This document shows, piece by piece, positions 49,934 to 59,238 of a DNA stretch of 64,000 nt. Position numbers and translations under genes: made by a program. Every line of letters begins with the position of its first letter. The first letter of the stretch is position 1. Source of the DNA: Clostridiales bacterium (lineage in GTDB: Bacteria; Bacillota; Clostridia; Christensenellales; CAG-138); contig SFIR01000001.1 of the NCBI GenBank assembly GCA_004556165.1, forward strand, positions 124,001 to 188,000. The letters are read 5' to 3'. Under the pieces are notes generated by a model. The model did not search any database. It saw nothing but the letters and a program-made list of their open reading frames with translations, and had not been told where the DNA came from.

Positions 49934-49986
49934 CGGGGCTGTTGCCTAAGCGATGTACGCTTTTGCAGCAGCCCCGATTGATTGCA
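49934..49986 (+). terminator. Terminator downstream of tRNA-Ala
   Basis: Twelve-base stem CGGGGCTGTTGC/GCAGCAGCCCCG (one G-T pair) with a small inner GCG/CGC hairpin, then ATTGATT. A second inverted repeat GAGCAC/GTGCTC lies upstream at about 49868-49908. Confidence 0.75.
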
Positions 49987-50041
49987 TTCTCAGAAATATA
50001 AGATTAGATAGCGATATAAAATCGCGCGGAGATAAGAGCAT

Positions 50042-50070
50042 TTGATTTTCTGCTTTCATTCATGTATAAT
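50042..50070 (+). promoter_or_regulatory. Promoter of the SDR gene
   Basis: -35 TTGATT (50042-50047), 17-base spacer, -10 TATAAT (50065-50070). Confidence 0.8.
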
Positions 50071-50082
50071 TAACTCAAACGA

Positions 50083-50103
50083 GCCATCACTCCCGGTGAT
50101 GGC
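50083..50103 (+). repeat. Perfect inverted repeat in the SDR leader
   Basis: GCCATCAC, loop TCCCG, GTGATGGC, 13 bases after the -10 box and 39 bases before the ATG. Operator or mRNA hairpin; the position suggests control of this gene. Confidence 0.6.
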
Positions 50104-50141
50104 CGAAATAATGCGAGAAAAGCCATATAAGGAGGTTTATC

Positions 50142-50945
50142 ATGGACAGATTAAAGGGTAAAGTGGCCATTGTCACCGGTTCGACCAGTGGAATTGGCAT
50201 CGGCATCGCAAGGCTGTTTGCTGCAGAGGGCGCAAAGGTCGTAGTTTGCGGACGCCGTGAAGCAAAGGGACAGGCAGTTGTCGATCGTATCGTAAGCGAG
50301 GGCGGCGAGGCCTCATATCATTTTATGGATATCACTGCGATGGAGAGCGTTGACCAGCTGTTTGCCGATACCGCAGAGAAGTACGGAAAGATTGATATTC
50401 TGGTGAATAATGCAGCCAATGTCGGCTTGAAAGACGGCCGTGTGGATGAGCTGACACTGGAAATGTGGGATTCGATTCTTCAGAGCGACCTGCGCGGCAC
50501 CTTCTATGCCACCAAGTGCGTTCTGCCCTATCTGCAGAAGAATGAAAACGGCGGTTCCATCATCAATATCGGCTCTATGGCATCCTGCTCCGGCGATTTG
50601 GGCTCCACTGCCTATGCATGCGCTAAGGCCGGCGTAGATATGCTTACCAAGTATACTGCACTGCAGTACGGCAAGCAGAACATCCGCTGCAACTGCGTAA
50701 GACCCGGTCTTATCGTCACTCCGGAAAACGAAGCTCACGTTCCCCAGGCTTTGAAGGATATCTTCACCAGCAACATCATGGTGAACAGGTACGGCTGTCC
50801 GGAGGATATCGGTCATATGTGTGTTTACTTTGCCTCCGATGAGAGCCAGTATGTGACGGGCCAGATCATCAATGTTGACGGCGGCTTGAATTCCCATGTA
50901 TCCACCGTAGCCCAGTTCAGGGAATTGAATTCCAGGACTTGGTAA
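50142..50945 (+). CDS. Short-chain dehydrogenase/reductase
   Basis: 267 residues, classical SDR. Cofactor motif TGSTSGIG, NNAANVG, and the catalytic Ser with YACAK (Tyr-x-x-x-Lys). After the glycine motif VVVCGRREAKG has an Arg pair that favours NADP(H). VNRYGCPEDIGHMCVYFASD and YVTGQIINVDGG are the usual C-terminal blocks. The family includes 3-oxoacyl-ACP reductases and hydroxysteroid dehydrogenases; the residues I can read do not settle the substrate. AAGGAGG precedes the ATG. Own promoter and terminator; biased codons suggest high expression. Confidence 0.9.
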   Translation: MDRLKGKVAIVTGSTSGIGIGIARLFAAEGAKVVVCGRREAKGQAVVDRIVSEGGEASYHFMDITAMESVDQLFADTAEKYGKIDILVNNAANVGLKDGRVDELTLEMWDSILQSDLRGTFYATKCVLPYLQKNENGGSIINIGSMASCSGDLGSTAYACAKAGVDMLTKYTALQYGKQNIRCNCVRPGLIVTPENEAHVPQALKDIFTSNIMVNRYGCPEDIGHMCVYFASDESQYVTGQIINVDGGLNSHVSTVAQFRELNSRTW

Positions 50946-51009
50946 ATTGCGGCTTAGTGCCGTCTGCGCTGCGAATGACCGCGCCGTAACGGTGCTTAAA
51001 GAAGTAAAT

Positions 51010-51068
51010 AGGACATTTCTTTTCCTCTTCATTATTGTTGAACGGAAAGGGAATGTCCTGATTTTTTT
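51010..51068 (+). terminator. Terminator of the SDR gene
   Basis: AGGACATT and AATGTCCT with an inner TTCC/GGAA stem, then GATTTTTTT. Confidence 0.85.
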
Positions 51069-51110
51069 GTATTAAAAACCTTCGGAGGTGACGGTGGAAG
51101 CCTTTGCCGC

Positions 51111-51143
51111 TCGTATCAGCCCCTGCATGAGGAGTTGATACGA
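51111..51143. repeat. Hairpin downstream of the FtsX-type permease gene
   Basis: TCGTATCA and TGATACGA with an inner CCCT/AGG stem, 34 bases after the minus-strand stop at 51178. It has no T tract; a short ACCT/AGGT stem followed by TTTTT on the minus strand lies at about 51075-51091. Confidence 0.55.
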
Positions 51144-51177
51144 CGCCTTTTCGATAATCGCATAGCCAATTATTAGC

Positions 51178-54100
51178 TCAATCCACCGATTTCAGCGACT
51201 CGGCAGGGTTGATCGACGCTATCTTTTTTCGCAGCATCAGTGAAACGAGGATACTCATAACCACCGAGATTACGAAAGCATAGAGAAAACTGATTGGCAG
51301 CACTTTGACATCGAAGGTGACAAGGTCGATGTTTATTTGGGACATTACAAAATTATTGAGGAAATATCCGCAGGGAAGACCGAGCAAAGAACCGACTACG
51401 GCAATGATGATATTCTCTCTTGAAACATATGCTGAGGTTTCGTTAAGCTGAAAACCGAGCACCTTCAGGGTAGCGATTTCACGGGTTCTTTCCGCGATGG
51501 AAATATTCCCGAGATTATATGCGACGACGAAAGCAAGCGCGCATGCGCTGATGACGACAACACCGACGATGTAGTTCATGCTTTTCATCATATCGTCAAC
51601 GGTTTTCCTAATATCTTCGGTAACGGAAACATTGTTCACTCCGCTTTGCTTATACAGCTGCGCTGATACATCGTAAATATCGTCTTCGGCGGCGGTAGCA
51701 TATGCGGTCTTATACCCAACATCGCTGCCGAACAGCTGCTGATAGGTGAGCTCGCTCATGACAGCATAATTATATACATAGTTTTCAAAAATACCGTCCA
51801 CTCGTGCCTCAACCGAAGTTTCTTCGTTGAGCTGTATAGTGATCTTGTCGCCGACAGCGGCTCCTGTGAGTGCAGAGAGCTTTTCGTTTATCAGAACTCC
51901 GCCGTCATTCGGATAGGGGACAGCTTCGCCGTCACAGGAGAACTTGACAATATTACAGATATTCCTATCCGAGGTTGCAATTATCTTTACGGCCATATCT
52001 CCCTTACGGGTATCAACGTTGACGGAATCCGAGATCACAAAGACGCAGTCGTTCAGTATATCGGAACAGGATTCGCGGAACTCCTGCTGATCCGTAAGCG
52101 TCATTTCGTCCGCAAAGCTTATTTCAAAATCATAGCATGTGATATTAGTGAATTGGTCGTTAACGACATTGTAGATGGAGTCATGAACTCCGAATCCGAC
52201 AAGGATGAGCGCAGCGCAGCCGCCGATACCTACGAGCATCATGATAAGCCTTCTGGTGTAGCGAAGGATATTGCGCGCCGCAACCTTATTCAGAAAGCTC
52301 ATACGGTTCCATATGAACGGCAAATGCTCGAGCAGAATACGTTTTCCGGGCTTAGGTGCTTTGGGCCTGATGAGCTCTGCAGGCATTTCGGTGAGCTCTT
52401 TCTTACAGGCGGCAAATGTTGCTCCGGCGGTGCAGACAAGGGATATACCGAGGGAAACGAGAGCATTCTTATAGTCGAAAACAATGCTTATTTCTCCGAA
52501 ATCATAAAGCATCTTATATGCATTCCAGATAACCTTGGGTATAAGAATGCTTCCGCCGTAAAAGCCGATGATGCATCCGACAAGCGCCGCAGAACCGGAA
52601 TAGCAGATATACTTCATAATAATCTTGCCGTCGTTATATCCCAAAGCCTTCAGAGTTCCTATCTGCGTTCTGTGCTCATCGACCATCCTTGTCATAGTTG
52701 TGGTACAGACAAGCGCGGCCACAATAAAGAAGATCAAAGGGAGAACTTTTGCAATGCCTTCAACCACGGAAGCATCGTTTTCAAAGCTGACGTAGCCCGA
52801 ATTCTTGCTTCTGTCAAGGGAGTAGGCACGGACGGATGCACTGAAGATGCTGTTATAATCAGCTTCGGATGCAAGGATTGCGGCTTTGGCTTCGGTTAGC
52901 TGTTCCTCCGCATCGGAAAACTGCGCGTCCGCTTCAGCCTTTGCCTGTTCATACTGCTCAAGACCGTCGTCATAGGCATTTTTAGCCTCATAATAATCAA
53001 TCAGACCTTCCGTATAGGTCATTCTTGCGGTATTAAGCTCGTACGCTGCATCATCAAGCAGGGATTTGGCTTCATCAAGCTCTGCCTTTGCTGCTTCAAA
53101 TTCCGCCGCGGCCATTTCACGCTGCCGATCCAGTTCCGCCTGAGCTTCTACAAGCTGCTGCTGAGAATCAAGCAGATTATGATACATTTCAGGGAGCCCG
53201 GTTTCGTCAATAAACTCGATCTGCTGCTGCAAAAACCTGTACTCCGCATATGCTTCGATGTATTCGGGACTGTCATGATCTTCTATCTGTGACATTATCA
53301 ATTCCAGCTCGGCAATACGTTCAAGCATGGAATTATAGGTGCCGACAGCATCGCTCTGATCTATAAGAGCAAGTGCGGCTTCGACAGCCTTTCTGTTCGC
53401 ATCAATTTCACCCTGAGCTTCGGCTAACCGAGCAAAAACGGCTTCCCGCTCCGAGTTGTATTCGGCAATCCCTTCATCGTATGCCTTCAGCCCTTCACGG
53501 TATTCAAGTTCGCCTGTTTCTATCGCCTGCTTCGCATCATCTAACTGCTGTTTGGCTTCATCAAGCTGAGCTTTGCCTTGGTTTAATTCATCAAGTACAC
53601 CGTTTAACTGATTCTCCGCTTCGGCTTTGCTTTGTACGAAGTCATGAAGAGCTGAATAGTATTCGCCCCAAGCATCATCTATAAGCTCGCGTGCATTGAT
53701 TTGCATTTCAACATAGTCTGCATCCGCGCGTTCTTCGAGAGCCGATTGCAGATAATCACTATATCCGTCTATCGCATTATTGTATTCATCGGTGAAAATA
53801 TCGCCGGCAGCATCCGTTTTGATGAAAATCTCGGTCATTCTTTCAGAGCTGAACGCATCATTTGTCAGGTATACAAATCCATTCAGCGATCCGCCTTCAA
53901 GCGTGGAGGTTCCGCGTGTTCTGTTCAGATAGTTGACTGAACAGCATGTGCCGACAACAGTGAATTTATCGTATGCAAAGAAGGATTTCGTTGATTCATC
54001 GTTACGACTGCTCACCTTTATGGTTGTGCCGATTGCATTTGCCCCGATGGAGGAAGCATCGACAAGGCATTCGTTGCCGGAAGTGGGCATACGGCCCGAT

Positions 54101-54519
54101 ACCAGCTTGACCTTATTTATCCTCTGCGTGATCGAGCAGGCTTTAAGTACCTTTTCACTATCGTGGGCATCGTCATTTGACAGAGAAGAAACAAATTCGG
54201 TATCGGCGAAAAAGTCAATATTATAACTTCCCTCGGTCATTATAACGCCGTCAAGGGATCTGAAATATTCAACATCCTCCTCGGTAAATCCTATGGTGCT
54301 CAAAAAACGGAAATCGTACATGTTGGCATATCCGTTTATGTATTCATTCGCACTCTTTATCATTGCGGGCTTCAGAGCCGATAATCCGCAAAAGAAACCT
54401 ACGCCGAGCATTATTATTACGAGTATTGCAATAAATCTGCCCTTCGTCTTCTGTATCTCGCGAATATTATTCTTGGTCCATGCCGTAAATTTTGAGGCTT
54501 TAATGTACTTTTTCACCAT
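51178..54519 (-). CDS. Large FtsX-type ABC permease with extracytoplasmic coiled coil
   Basis: 1113 residues. One N-terminal membrane helix (about 29-50), an extracellular domain, then about 260 residues (roughly 290-550) of charged heptad-rich coiled coil (LNQGKAQLDEAKQQLDDAKQ and similar). Two FtsX domains follow: helices near 590-615 and 660-700 with TRMVDEHRTQIGTLKALGY, another helix near 770, and the C-terminal FtsX domain with ERTREIATLKVLGFQLNE. This is the MacB/FtsX superfamily, which uses ATP hydrolysis for mechanical work across the envelope. The coiled coil may reach the cell wall or a partner such as a hydrolase; none is encoded next to it. It overlaps the ATPase gene by seven bases. 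Confidence 0.88.
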   Translation of the reverse strand: MVKKYIKASKFTAWTKNNIREIQKTKGRFIAILVIIMLGVGFFCGLSALKPAMIKSANEYINGYANMYDFRFLSTIGFTEEDVEYFRSLDGVIMTEGSYNIDFFADTEFVSSLSNDDAHDSEKVLKACSITQRINKVKLVSGRMPTSGNECLVDASSIGANAIGTTIKVSSRNDESTKSFFAYDKFTVVGTCCSVNYLNRTRGTSTLEGGSLNGFVYLTNDAFSSERMTEIFIKTDAAGDIFTDEYNNAIDGYSDYLQSALEERADADYVEMQINARELIDDAWGEYYSALHDFVQSKAEAENQLNGVLDELNQGKAQLDEAKQQLDDAKQAIETGELEYREGLKAYDEGIAEYNSEREAVFARLAEAQGEIDANRKAVEAALALIDQSDAVGTYNSMLERIAELELIMSQIEDHDSPEYIEAYAEYRFLQQQIEFIDETGLPEMYHNLLDSQQQLVEAQAELDRQREMAAAEFEAAKAELDEAKSLLDDAAYELNTARMTYTEGLIDYYEAKNAYDDGLEQYEQAKAEADAQFSDAEEQLTEAKAAILASEADYNSIFSASVRAYSLDRSKNSGYVSFENDASVVEGIAKVLPLIFFIVAALVCTTTMTRMVDEHRTQIGTLKALGYNDGKIIMKYICYSGSAALVGCIIGFYGGSILIPKVIWNAYKMLYDFGEISIVFDYKNALVSLGISLVCTAGATFAACKKELTEMPAELIRPKAPKPGKRILLEHLPFIWNRMSFLNKVAARNILRYTRRLIMMLVGIGGCAALILVGFGVHDSIYNVVNDQFTNITCYDFEISFADEMTLTDQQEFRESCSDILNDCVFVISDSVNVDTRKGDMAVKIIATSDRNICNIVKFSCDGEAVPYPNDGGVLINEKLSALTGAAVGDKITIQLNEETSVEARVDGIFENYVYNYAVMSELTYQQLFGSDVGYKTAYATAAEDDIYDVSAQLYKQSGVNNVSVTEDIRKTVDDMMKSMNYIVGVVVISACALAFVVAYNLGNISIAERTREIATLKVLGFQLNETSAYVSRENIIIAVVGSLLGLPCGYFLNNFVMSQINIDLVTFDVKVLPISFLYAFVISVVMSILVSLMLRKKIASINPAESLKSVD

Positions 54520-55217
54520 TCTATCTCCTCAACGGGAGTTACGATTTCATTCTTTGTGACAGATTCGACCATACCGCTTTTTATCCTGATAACCCTGTCA
54601 GCCATTGCGGTAAGCGCAGAGTTGTGTGTAATGATAATAACGGTCATTCCGTTCTCGCGGCTTTCCCTTTGCAGCAGCTTGAGGATGGCTTTTCCCGTCA
54701 GATAGTCAAGCGCACCGGTGGGCTCATCGCAAAGAAGCAGCTTTGGCCTTTTTGCGAGGGCTCTTGCAATGGCAACTCGCTGCTGTTCGCCGCCGGAAAG
54801 CTGCGAAGGGAAGTTATTCATTCTGCCTGCGAGCCCGACATCGGTCAGAACCTGTTCAGCAGACATGGGATTATCAGTAAGCTGCGATGCAATCTCAACG
54901 TTTTCGAGCGCAGTAAGGTTCGGGATCAGATTGTAGTACTGAAATACGAAGCCGATATCATGCCTGCGGTAATCCGCCAGCTTCCTCGTATCGTATGCCG
55001 ATATATCCTTATCCTCAAGGAACACGCTGCCGCTCGTCAGGGTATCCATTCCGCCGAGAATGTTTATGAGCGTAGTCTTACCTGCGCCGGACTGACCGAC
55101 GATAACACATATCTCTCCTTTGTTTATTTCAAAAGAAACATCCTTTAATGCGGTAACGTTTATATCACCCGAGTGATACACCTTTCCAACCTTGCTGAAT
55201 TTTACAAATGCACACAT
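54513..55217 (-). CDS. MacB/LolD-type ABC ATPase partner of the FtsX permease
   Basis: 234 residues from ATG 55217, which has AAGGAGG seven bases upstream; an earlier frame start overlaps the promoter. Walker A GQSGAGKTT, LPS-type signature LSGGEQQR, Walker B LLLCDEPTGALD and H-loop ITHNSA. YHSGDINVTALKDVSFEINK is typical of MacB-type ATPases. It is the first gene of a two-gene operon with a consensus promoter. Confidence 0.95.
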   Translation of the reverse strand: MCAFVKFSKVGKVYHSGDINVTALKDVSFEINKGEICVIVGQSGAGKTTLINILGGMDTLTSGSVFLEDKDISAYDTRKLADYRRHDIGFVFQYYNLIPNLTALENVEIASQLTDNPMSAEQVLTDVGLAGRMNNFPSQLSGGEQQRVAIARALAKRPKLLLCDEPTGALDYLTGKAILKLLQRESRENGMTVIIITHNSALTAMADRVIRIKSGMVESVTKNEIVTPVEEIEW

Positions 55218-55248
55218 ATCGGATCCTCCTTGATTTCTACCCACTATA

Positions 55249-55277
55249 ATTATAATGTAAACGGTACGGCAAATCAA
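55249..55277 (-). promoter_or_regulatory. Promoter of the FtsX-type ABC operon
   Basis: Minus strand: -35 TTGATT (55277-55272), 17-base spacer, -10 TATAAT (55254-55249). Confidence 0.8.
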
Positions 55278-55454
55278 CAGACTATTCTCATTTTATGTCC
55301 ATATAGCTTAACAATCGCGCTTTATGCGGCCCACGATGATACGGTGTTCGGGATAATATAACTGCAGCGCAGAGCGGTAACGAAACCGCAGCTTTGCCCG
55401 TTTTCCGGAAAATAACTATATCGGAGAATGAATACCCCATATCAGCAAAGGGCA
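55278..55454. other. Intergenic stretch between divergent promoters
   Basis: 177 bases between the ABC promoter and the dehydrogenase promoter. I see no gene. A single TTAACAA half-site, as in redox-regulator boxes, is at about 55308, without a paired half. Confidence 0.4.
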
Positions 55455-55483
55455 TTAGACAAATGAAGCAAACCTGCTATAAT
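55455..55483 (+). promoter_or_regulatory. Promoter of the iron-containing alcohol dehydrogenase gene
   Basis: -35 TTAGAC (55455-55460), 17-base spacer, -10 TATAAT (55478-55483). Confidence 0.75.
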
Positions 55484-55544
55484 ATCTATCGGATAAGAAA
55501 AAGGCTTATCCATGAACAATAATTTGATTAAAGGAGATAGTATT

Positions 55545-56762
55545 ATGAAAAGGTTTACTCTTCCTCGCGATCTGTATCATGGAAAAGGAGCTCTCGAAGC
55601 TCTGAAGACCTTTAAGGGTAAGCGTGCAATGATTTGCGTCGGCGGCGGTTCAATGAAGCGTTTCGGCTTCCTCGATCGCGCTATCGCATATCTTAAAGAA
55701 GCAGGCATGCAGGTAGAGCTTTTTGAAGGCATCGAGCCCGATCCCTCTGTTGAAACCGTTATGAAGGGTGCAGAGGCAATGCTGAAGTTCCAGCCCGATT
55801 GGATCATTGCAATGGGCGGCGGTTCTCCCATTGACGCGGCAAAGGCTATGTGGATTAAGTACGAGTATCCCGAAGTTACCTTTGAGGATATGTGCAAGAT
55901 CTTCGGCATTCCCACGCTCCGCCGCAAAGCACATTTCTGCGCAATCTCCTCAACTTCCGGTACCGCAACCGAAGTTACCGCTTTCTCCATCATCACTGAT
56001 TACCAGAAGGGCATCAAGTACCCCATCGCTGATTTTGAGATCACTCCCGATGTCGCTATCGTAGACCCCGATCTCGCAGAAACCATGCCCAAAAAGCTCG
56101 TTGCTCATACCGGTATGGACGCTATGACCCATGCTGTTGAATCCTATGTTTCCACCGCCAACTGCGATTACACCGATCCTCTTGCTATTCATGCTATCCG
56201 CATGATCCAGGCAGACCTTATTGATTCCTATAACGGCGACATGGAAAAGCGTGCTGCTATGCATAACGCACAGTGCCTCGCAGGTATGGCATTCTCCAAT
56301 GCACTGCTCGGTATCGTTCACTCCATGGCGCACAAGACCGGCGCTGCATTCGCAGACTACGGCGCACACATCATCCACGGTGCTGCAAACGCAATGTACC
56401 TTCCCAAGGTTATCGCATTCAACGCAAAGAATGAGACCGCAGCCGCACGTTATGCCGAGATCGCGGACGCTATGTGCCTTGGTGGAAATACCACCGAAGA
56501 AAAGGTTCAGCTCCTCATCGCTTATCTGCGCAAGATGAACGATGACCTCAATATCCCTCACTGCATCGGTCATTACGGCGCTGACAGCTATCCCTGCGAG
56601 AAGGGCTTCGTTCCCGAGGATGTATTCCTTGTCCGTCTTCCCGAGATTGCAAAGAATGCAATCGGCGATGCCTGCACCGGCACCAACCCCCGTATCCCCA
56701 CCCAGCACGAGATGGAAGAGCTCCTCAAGTGCTGCTACTATGATACCGAGGTCAATTTCTAA
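55545..56762 (+). CDS. Iron-containing alcohol dehydrogenase
   Basis: 405 residues from ATG 55545, with AAGGAG eight bases upstream. Group III (Fe) dehydrogenase: NAD-binding region DWIIAMGGGSPIDAAKAMWI, then SSTSGTATEVTAFSIIT, and metal ligands in HTGMDAMTHAVESYVS, GIVHSMAHKTGAAF and IIHGAANA. Close relatives reduce butyraldehyde, acetaldehyde or other aldehydes with NAD(P)H during fermentation; the substrate cannot be read here. Strongly biased codons imply an abundant enzyme. A perfect bidirectional terminator follows. Confidence 0.93.
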   Translation: MKRFTLPRDLYHGKGALEALKTFKGKRAMICVGGGSMKRFGFLDRAIAYLKEAGMQVELFEGIEPDPSVETVMKGAEAMLKFQPDWIIAMGGGSPIDAAKAMWIKYEYPEVTFEDMCKIFGIPTLRRKAHFCAISSTSGTATEVTAFSIITDYQKGIKYPIADFEITPDVAIVDPDLAETMPKKLVAHTGMDAMTHAVESYVSTANCDYTDPLAIHAIRMIQADLIDSYNGDMEKRAAMHNAQCLAGMAFSNALLGIVHSMAHKTGAAFADYGAHIIHGAANAMYLPKVIAFNAKNETAAARYAEIADAMCLGGNTTEEKVQLLIAYLRKMNDDLNIPHCIGHYGADSYPCEKGFVPEDVFLVRLPEIAKNAIGDACTGTNPRIPTQHEMEELLKCCYYDTEVNF

Positions 56763-56807
56763 TCGTAACTCTCTATTGGGTATCTGCTCAAGTTAAATCA
56801 TGCCTAA

Positions 56808-56852
56808 AAATTGTGCCGGCTGACCGATCGGTCAGCCGGCATAATATTTTTC
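56808..56852. terminator. Bidirectional terminator built on a 28-base perfect palindrome
   Basis: TGCCGGCTGACCGA and its exact complement meet at 56814-56841; ATATTTTT follows on the plus strand and AATTTTTAG on the minus strand. It separates the dehydrogenase from the LysR gene. Confidence 0.9.
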
Positions 56853-56853
56853 A

Positions 56854-57789
56854 TCACATCATCGGATCAATGATAGCTTTTTTCGCTTCAAACAGCAATT
56901 CGATAAACCTCTTATCAATATCCGAAAGCCGATAATCCTTCCTGTGGATGAGAATGTCCCTGTAAATGCGCTTGTTTTCTTCGCATTCCCGTTCGACAAG
57001 ATTGTATCGCGTCAGCAGCTCTTCGGGGATGGGGGAAACCCACATAAAGCATTCCGGATTCTGTACGAGCAGATCAAATTGACTTCCCCTCTCAAACAGG
57101 AAGATACGTCTTGCAAAACCATCGGGGAGTTCTTCCTTCTTGACTTCGGCAAAAGACAGCGACGGCACATAAGGATCTGCGTGCGCTATCTCTACATAAT
57201 TCCGTAGGTCGTCATAGGTGATTTTATCAAGAGAAGCCAATGGTGAATCCTTGCTCATTATCAGAACATAGTGGAATTCCGCAACGAGGTCATAGCTGAG
57301 ATTCTTTTCTTCCAACGATTCCCTGTAAAATTTATCGTAGTTTTCTGCGTAACGAATGATGCCGAGCCTGTAATCCTCCTGAAGGATGTTGGAAATTGCA
57401 CGCTTTGCATTGGTTTCCTTGTAAAATAACTCCGCCTTATCGCCCAAAGAAAATGTCGTTGTGAATTTCGCAAAAGCGTCGGCAATATAGCTTGCACGAG
57501 GAACCGAAATGGAAAATCGCTTCTTCTCGGTACGTTCCTTAGTGAAGAGAAATTCAACATCATCTATCTGCTTCAGAATGGATTTGGCATAGCGAATAAA
57601 AATTTCTCCATCGGGGGTGAGAAGAACGCCCTCGGAGCTTCTTTCAAAAATCGTAATTCCGAGGCTGCTTTCCAATTCCTTGATGGCACGGCTTAGATTC
57701 GGCTGTCCGACGTACAGACGCTTTGCGGCCTTGTTAAGTGAATGTGTGTCCGCAACCTCGACCGCGTATTTCATATGCAGCAGATTCAT
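56854..57789 (-). CDS. LysR-family transcriptional regulator
   Basis: 311 residues. N-terminal winged helix: MKYAVEVADTHSLNKAAKRL, VGQPNLSRAIKELESSLG, then ITIFERSSEGVLLTPDGE. The effector domain follows, with sequence less conserved than the DNA-binding part. GGGAGGTG precedes the ATG. It points away from the EEP gene at 57977 and toward the dehydrogenase; the target gene is not clear because no promoter box was identified in the gap 57790-57976. Confidence 0.93.
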   Translation of the reverse strand: MNLLHMKYAVEVADTHSLNKAAKRLYVGQPNLSRAIKELESSLGITIFERSSEGVLLTPDGEIFIRYAKSILKQIDDVEFLFTKERTEKKRFSISVPRASYIADAFAKFTTTFSLGDKAELFYKETNAKRAISNILQEDYRLGIIRYAENYDKFYRESLEEKNLSYDLVAEFHYVLIMSKDSPLASLDKITYDDLRNYVEIAHADPYVPSLSFAEVKKEELPDGFARRIFLFERGSQFDLLVQNPECFMWVSPIPEELLTRYNLVERECEENKRIYRDILIHRKDYRLSDIDKRFIELLFEAKKAIIDPMM

Positions 57790-57938
57790 TTATGCACCTC
57801 CCGATTTGATATGAGCATTTTGACTTCATATCTTGTCATAATCATTATATCAGGCTTGAGCTGCTTATTCAAGCCGCTATCAGTAGGACGAAAATTGAAA
57901 AGCCGTATTTTGTCCCTTTACAAATCATCCCCATTTTG

Positions 57939-57947
57939 TGTTATAAT
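57939..57947 (+). promoter_or_regulatory. Extended -10 promoter of the EEP-family gene
   Basis: TGT followed by TATAAT; a TTTACA lies 19 bases further upstream, longer than ideal. Confidence 0.55.
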
Positions 57948-57976
57948 GAACAGAAACAGAAAACGGAGAAACCTAT

Positions 57977-59029
57977 ATGAAAAAAGCATTTAAGATCATC
58001 CTCATAATTCTTGCGGTTATCGCTGCTGCGGTTATAGCTTTCATCGCATGGCTCAGCATCACCGAGTACTGCCCCGAACCCTTGGAAGAAGTTCCGATAA
58101 GCGGCAGCAATACAGGAAAAGCGGCGTTAGGTCAGGAACTCAACATAGTGACATGGAACATCGGCTATTGCGGACTCGGCAAGGATTCGGATTTCTTCAT
58201 GGACGGGGGAAAGCAGGTTCAGCCCTCGGATAGAAGTTATGTCGAATACTGCCTTAACGGCATTAAGTCCTTCCTAAATGAAACAGAAGCCGATCTCTTC
58301 CTGCTGCAGGAGGTGGATACCGACTCCAAACGCTGCTATGGCATCAATGAAGCTGAACAGCTCGAAATGGGCGCCAGCGCACACGCCCTGAACTTCTCAT
58401 GCAGATTTGTTCCATACCCTCTGCCGATGATAGGCAGGGTCAACAGCGGACTGCTCACGACGAGCAGAAGCCTTGATCTGGCCTCGGCAGAACGCGTTTC
58501 GCTTCCATGCCCTTTTTCTTGGCCTGTCAGAATAGCTAACCTTAAGCGCTGCCTTCTTGTGACAAGGATTCCCGTCGAGGGAAGCGATAAGGAGCTTGTG
58601 ATTATCAATCTTCACCTTGAAGCCTATGATGACGGCGAGGGGAAGCTTGCGCAGACTGAGCAGCTCAAGAAATATATCGAGCAGGAATACAAAAAGGGAA
58701 ACTATGTCATTGCAGGAGGAGATTTCAATCAGTCTTTCCCGAATAGCCTTGCAGTTTATCCGAATACCCATAGTGAGCTTTGGATGCCAAGCGAACTGGA
58801 TGAATCACTGCTTGCAGAGGGCTGCAGCTTTGCTTACGATACTGATACGCCAACCTGCCGCCTGCTCAATCAGCCCTACGATCCGAACGATACGGAGAAT
58901 ACCCAGTACTATGTCATCGACGGCTTTATTCTCAGCCCGAATGTGGAGCTTGTTGCGGTCGAAACCATTGATCTCGGTTTTGAATATTCCGACCATAATC
59001 CGGTAAGCATCCGTGTGATACTGAAGTGA
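57977..59029 (+). CDS. Membrane-anchored endonuclease/exonuclease/phosphatase family protein
   Basis: 350 residues. One N-terminal hydrophobic helix (about 7-27) without a lipobox, then the EEP fold: NIVTWNIGYCGLGKDSDFF, LFLLQEVDTDSKR (Glu ligand), VIINLHLEAYDDG, YVIAGGDFNQSFP and the terminal YSDHNPVSIRV (Asp-His). All metal and catalytic positions are present. The active site would face the outside of the cell. Family members include phosphodiesterases acting on lipids, nucleic acids or sugars; the substrate is unknown. Single gene with own promoter; the next promoter lies 26 bases behind the stop. Confidence 0.88.
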   Translation: MKKAFKIILIILAVIAAAVIAFIAWLSITEYCPEPLEEVPISGSNTGKAALGQELNIVTWNIGYCGLGKDSDFFMDGGKQVQPSDRSYVEYCLNGIKSFLNETEADLFLLQEVDTDSKRCYGINEAEQLEMGASAHALNFSCRFVPYPLPMIGRVNSGLLTTSRSLDLASAERVSLPCPFSWPVRIANLKRCLLVTRIPVEGSDKELVIINLHLEAYDDGEGKLAQTEQLKKYIEQEYKKGNYVIAGGDFNQSFPNSLAVYPNTHSELWMPSELDESLLAEGCSFAYDTDTPTCRLLNQPYDPNDTENTQYYVIDGFILSPNVELVAVETIDLGFEYSDHNPVSIRVILK

Positions 59030-59055
59030 GCTTGTGATAATTTGAAGAAAATATA

Positions 59056-59084
59056 TTGCGCTTCGACTGAAAAGGGCGTATAAT
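59056..59084 (+). promoter_or_regulatory. Promoter of the binding-protein/LuxR-sensor pair
   Basis: -35 TTGCGC (59056-59061), 17-base spacer, -10 TATAAT (59079-59084). A leader of about 145 bases follows, without a recognised riboswitch. Confidence 0.75.
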
Positions 59085-59238
59085 CATAAATGTGGAGCCT
59101 TGTCCTCTGCTGCGCTTTGGTATACCGCGAACAGCCGGGGATGAGGCAGCATGTTCTATAAGCTGAGCATTAGAATTCCTGACAACCGGGCTGACATTCA
59201 AATAGCGGCTGTGAAAATAACACCTGAAAGGATACCAT

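Noticed and set aside
49779..50141. Integration site of a mobile element behind tRNA-Ala
   Set aside because: No integrase gene or repeat of the tRNA 3' end is visible; only hairpins and an SDR gene follow.
52153..52899. Plus-strand frame of about 248 codons
   Set aside because: It lies wholly inside the FtsX-type permease gene on the other strand and shows no motif or ribosome site.
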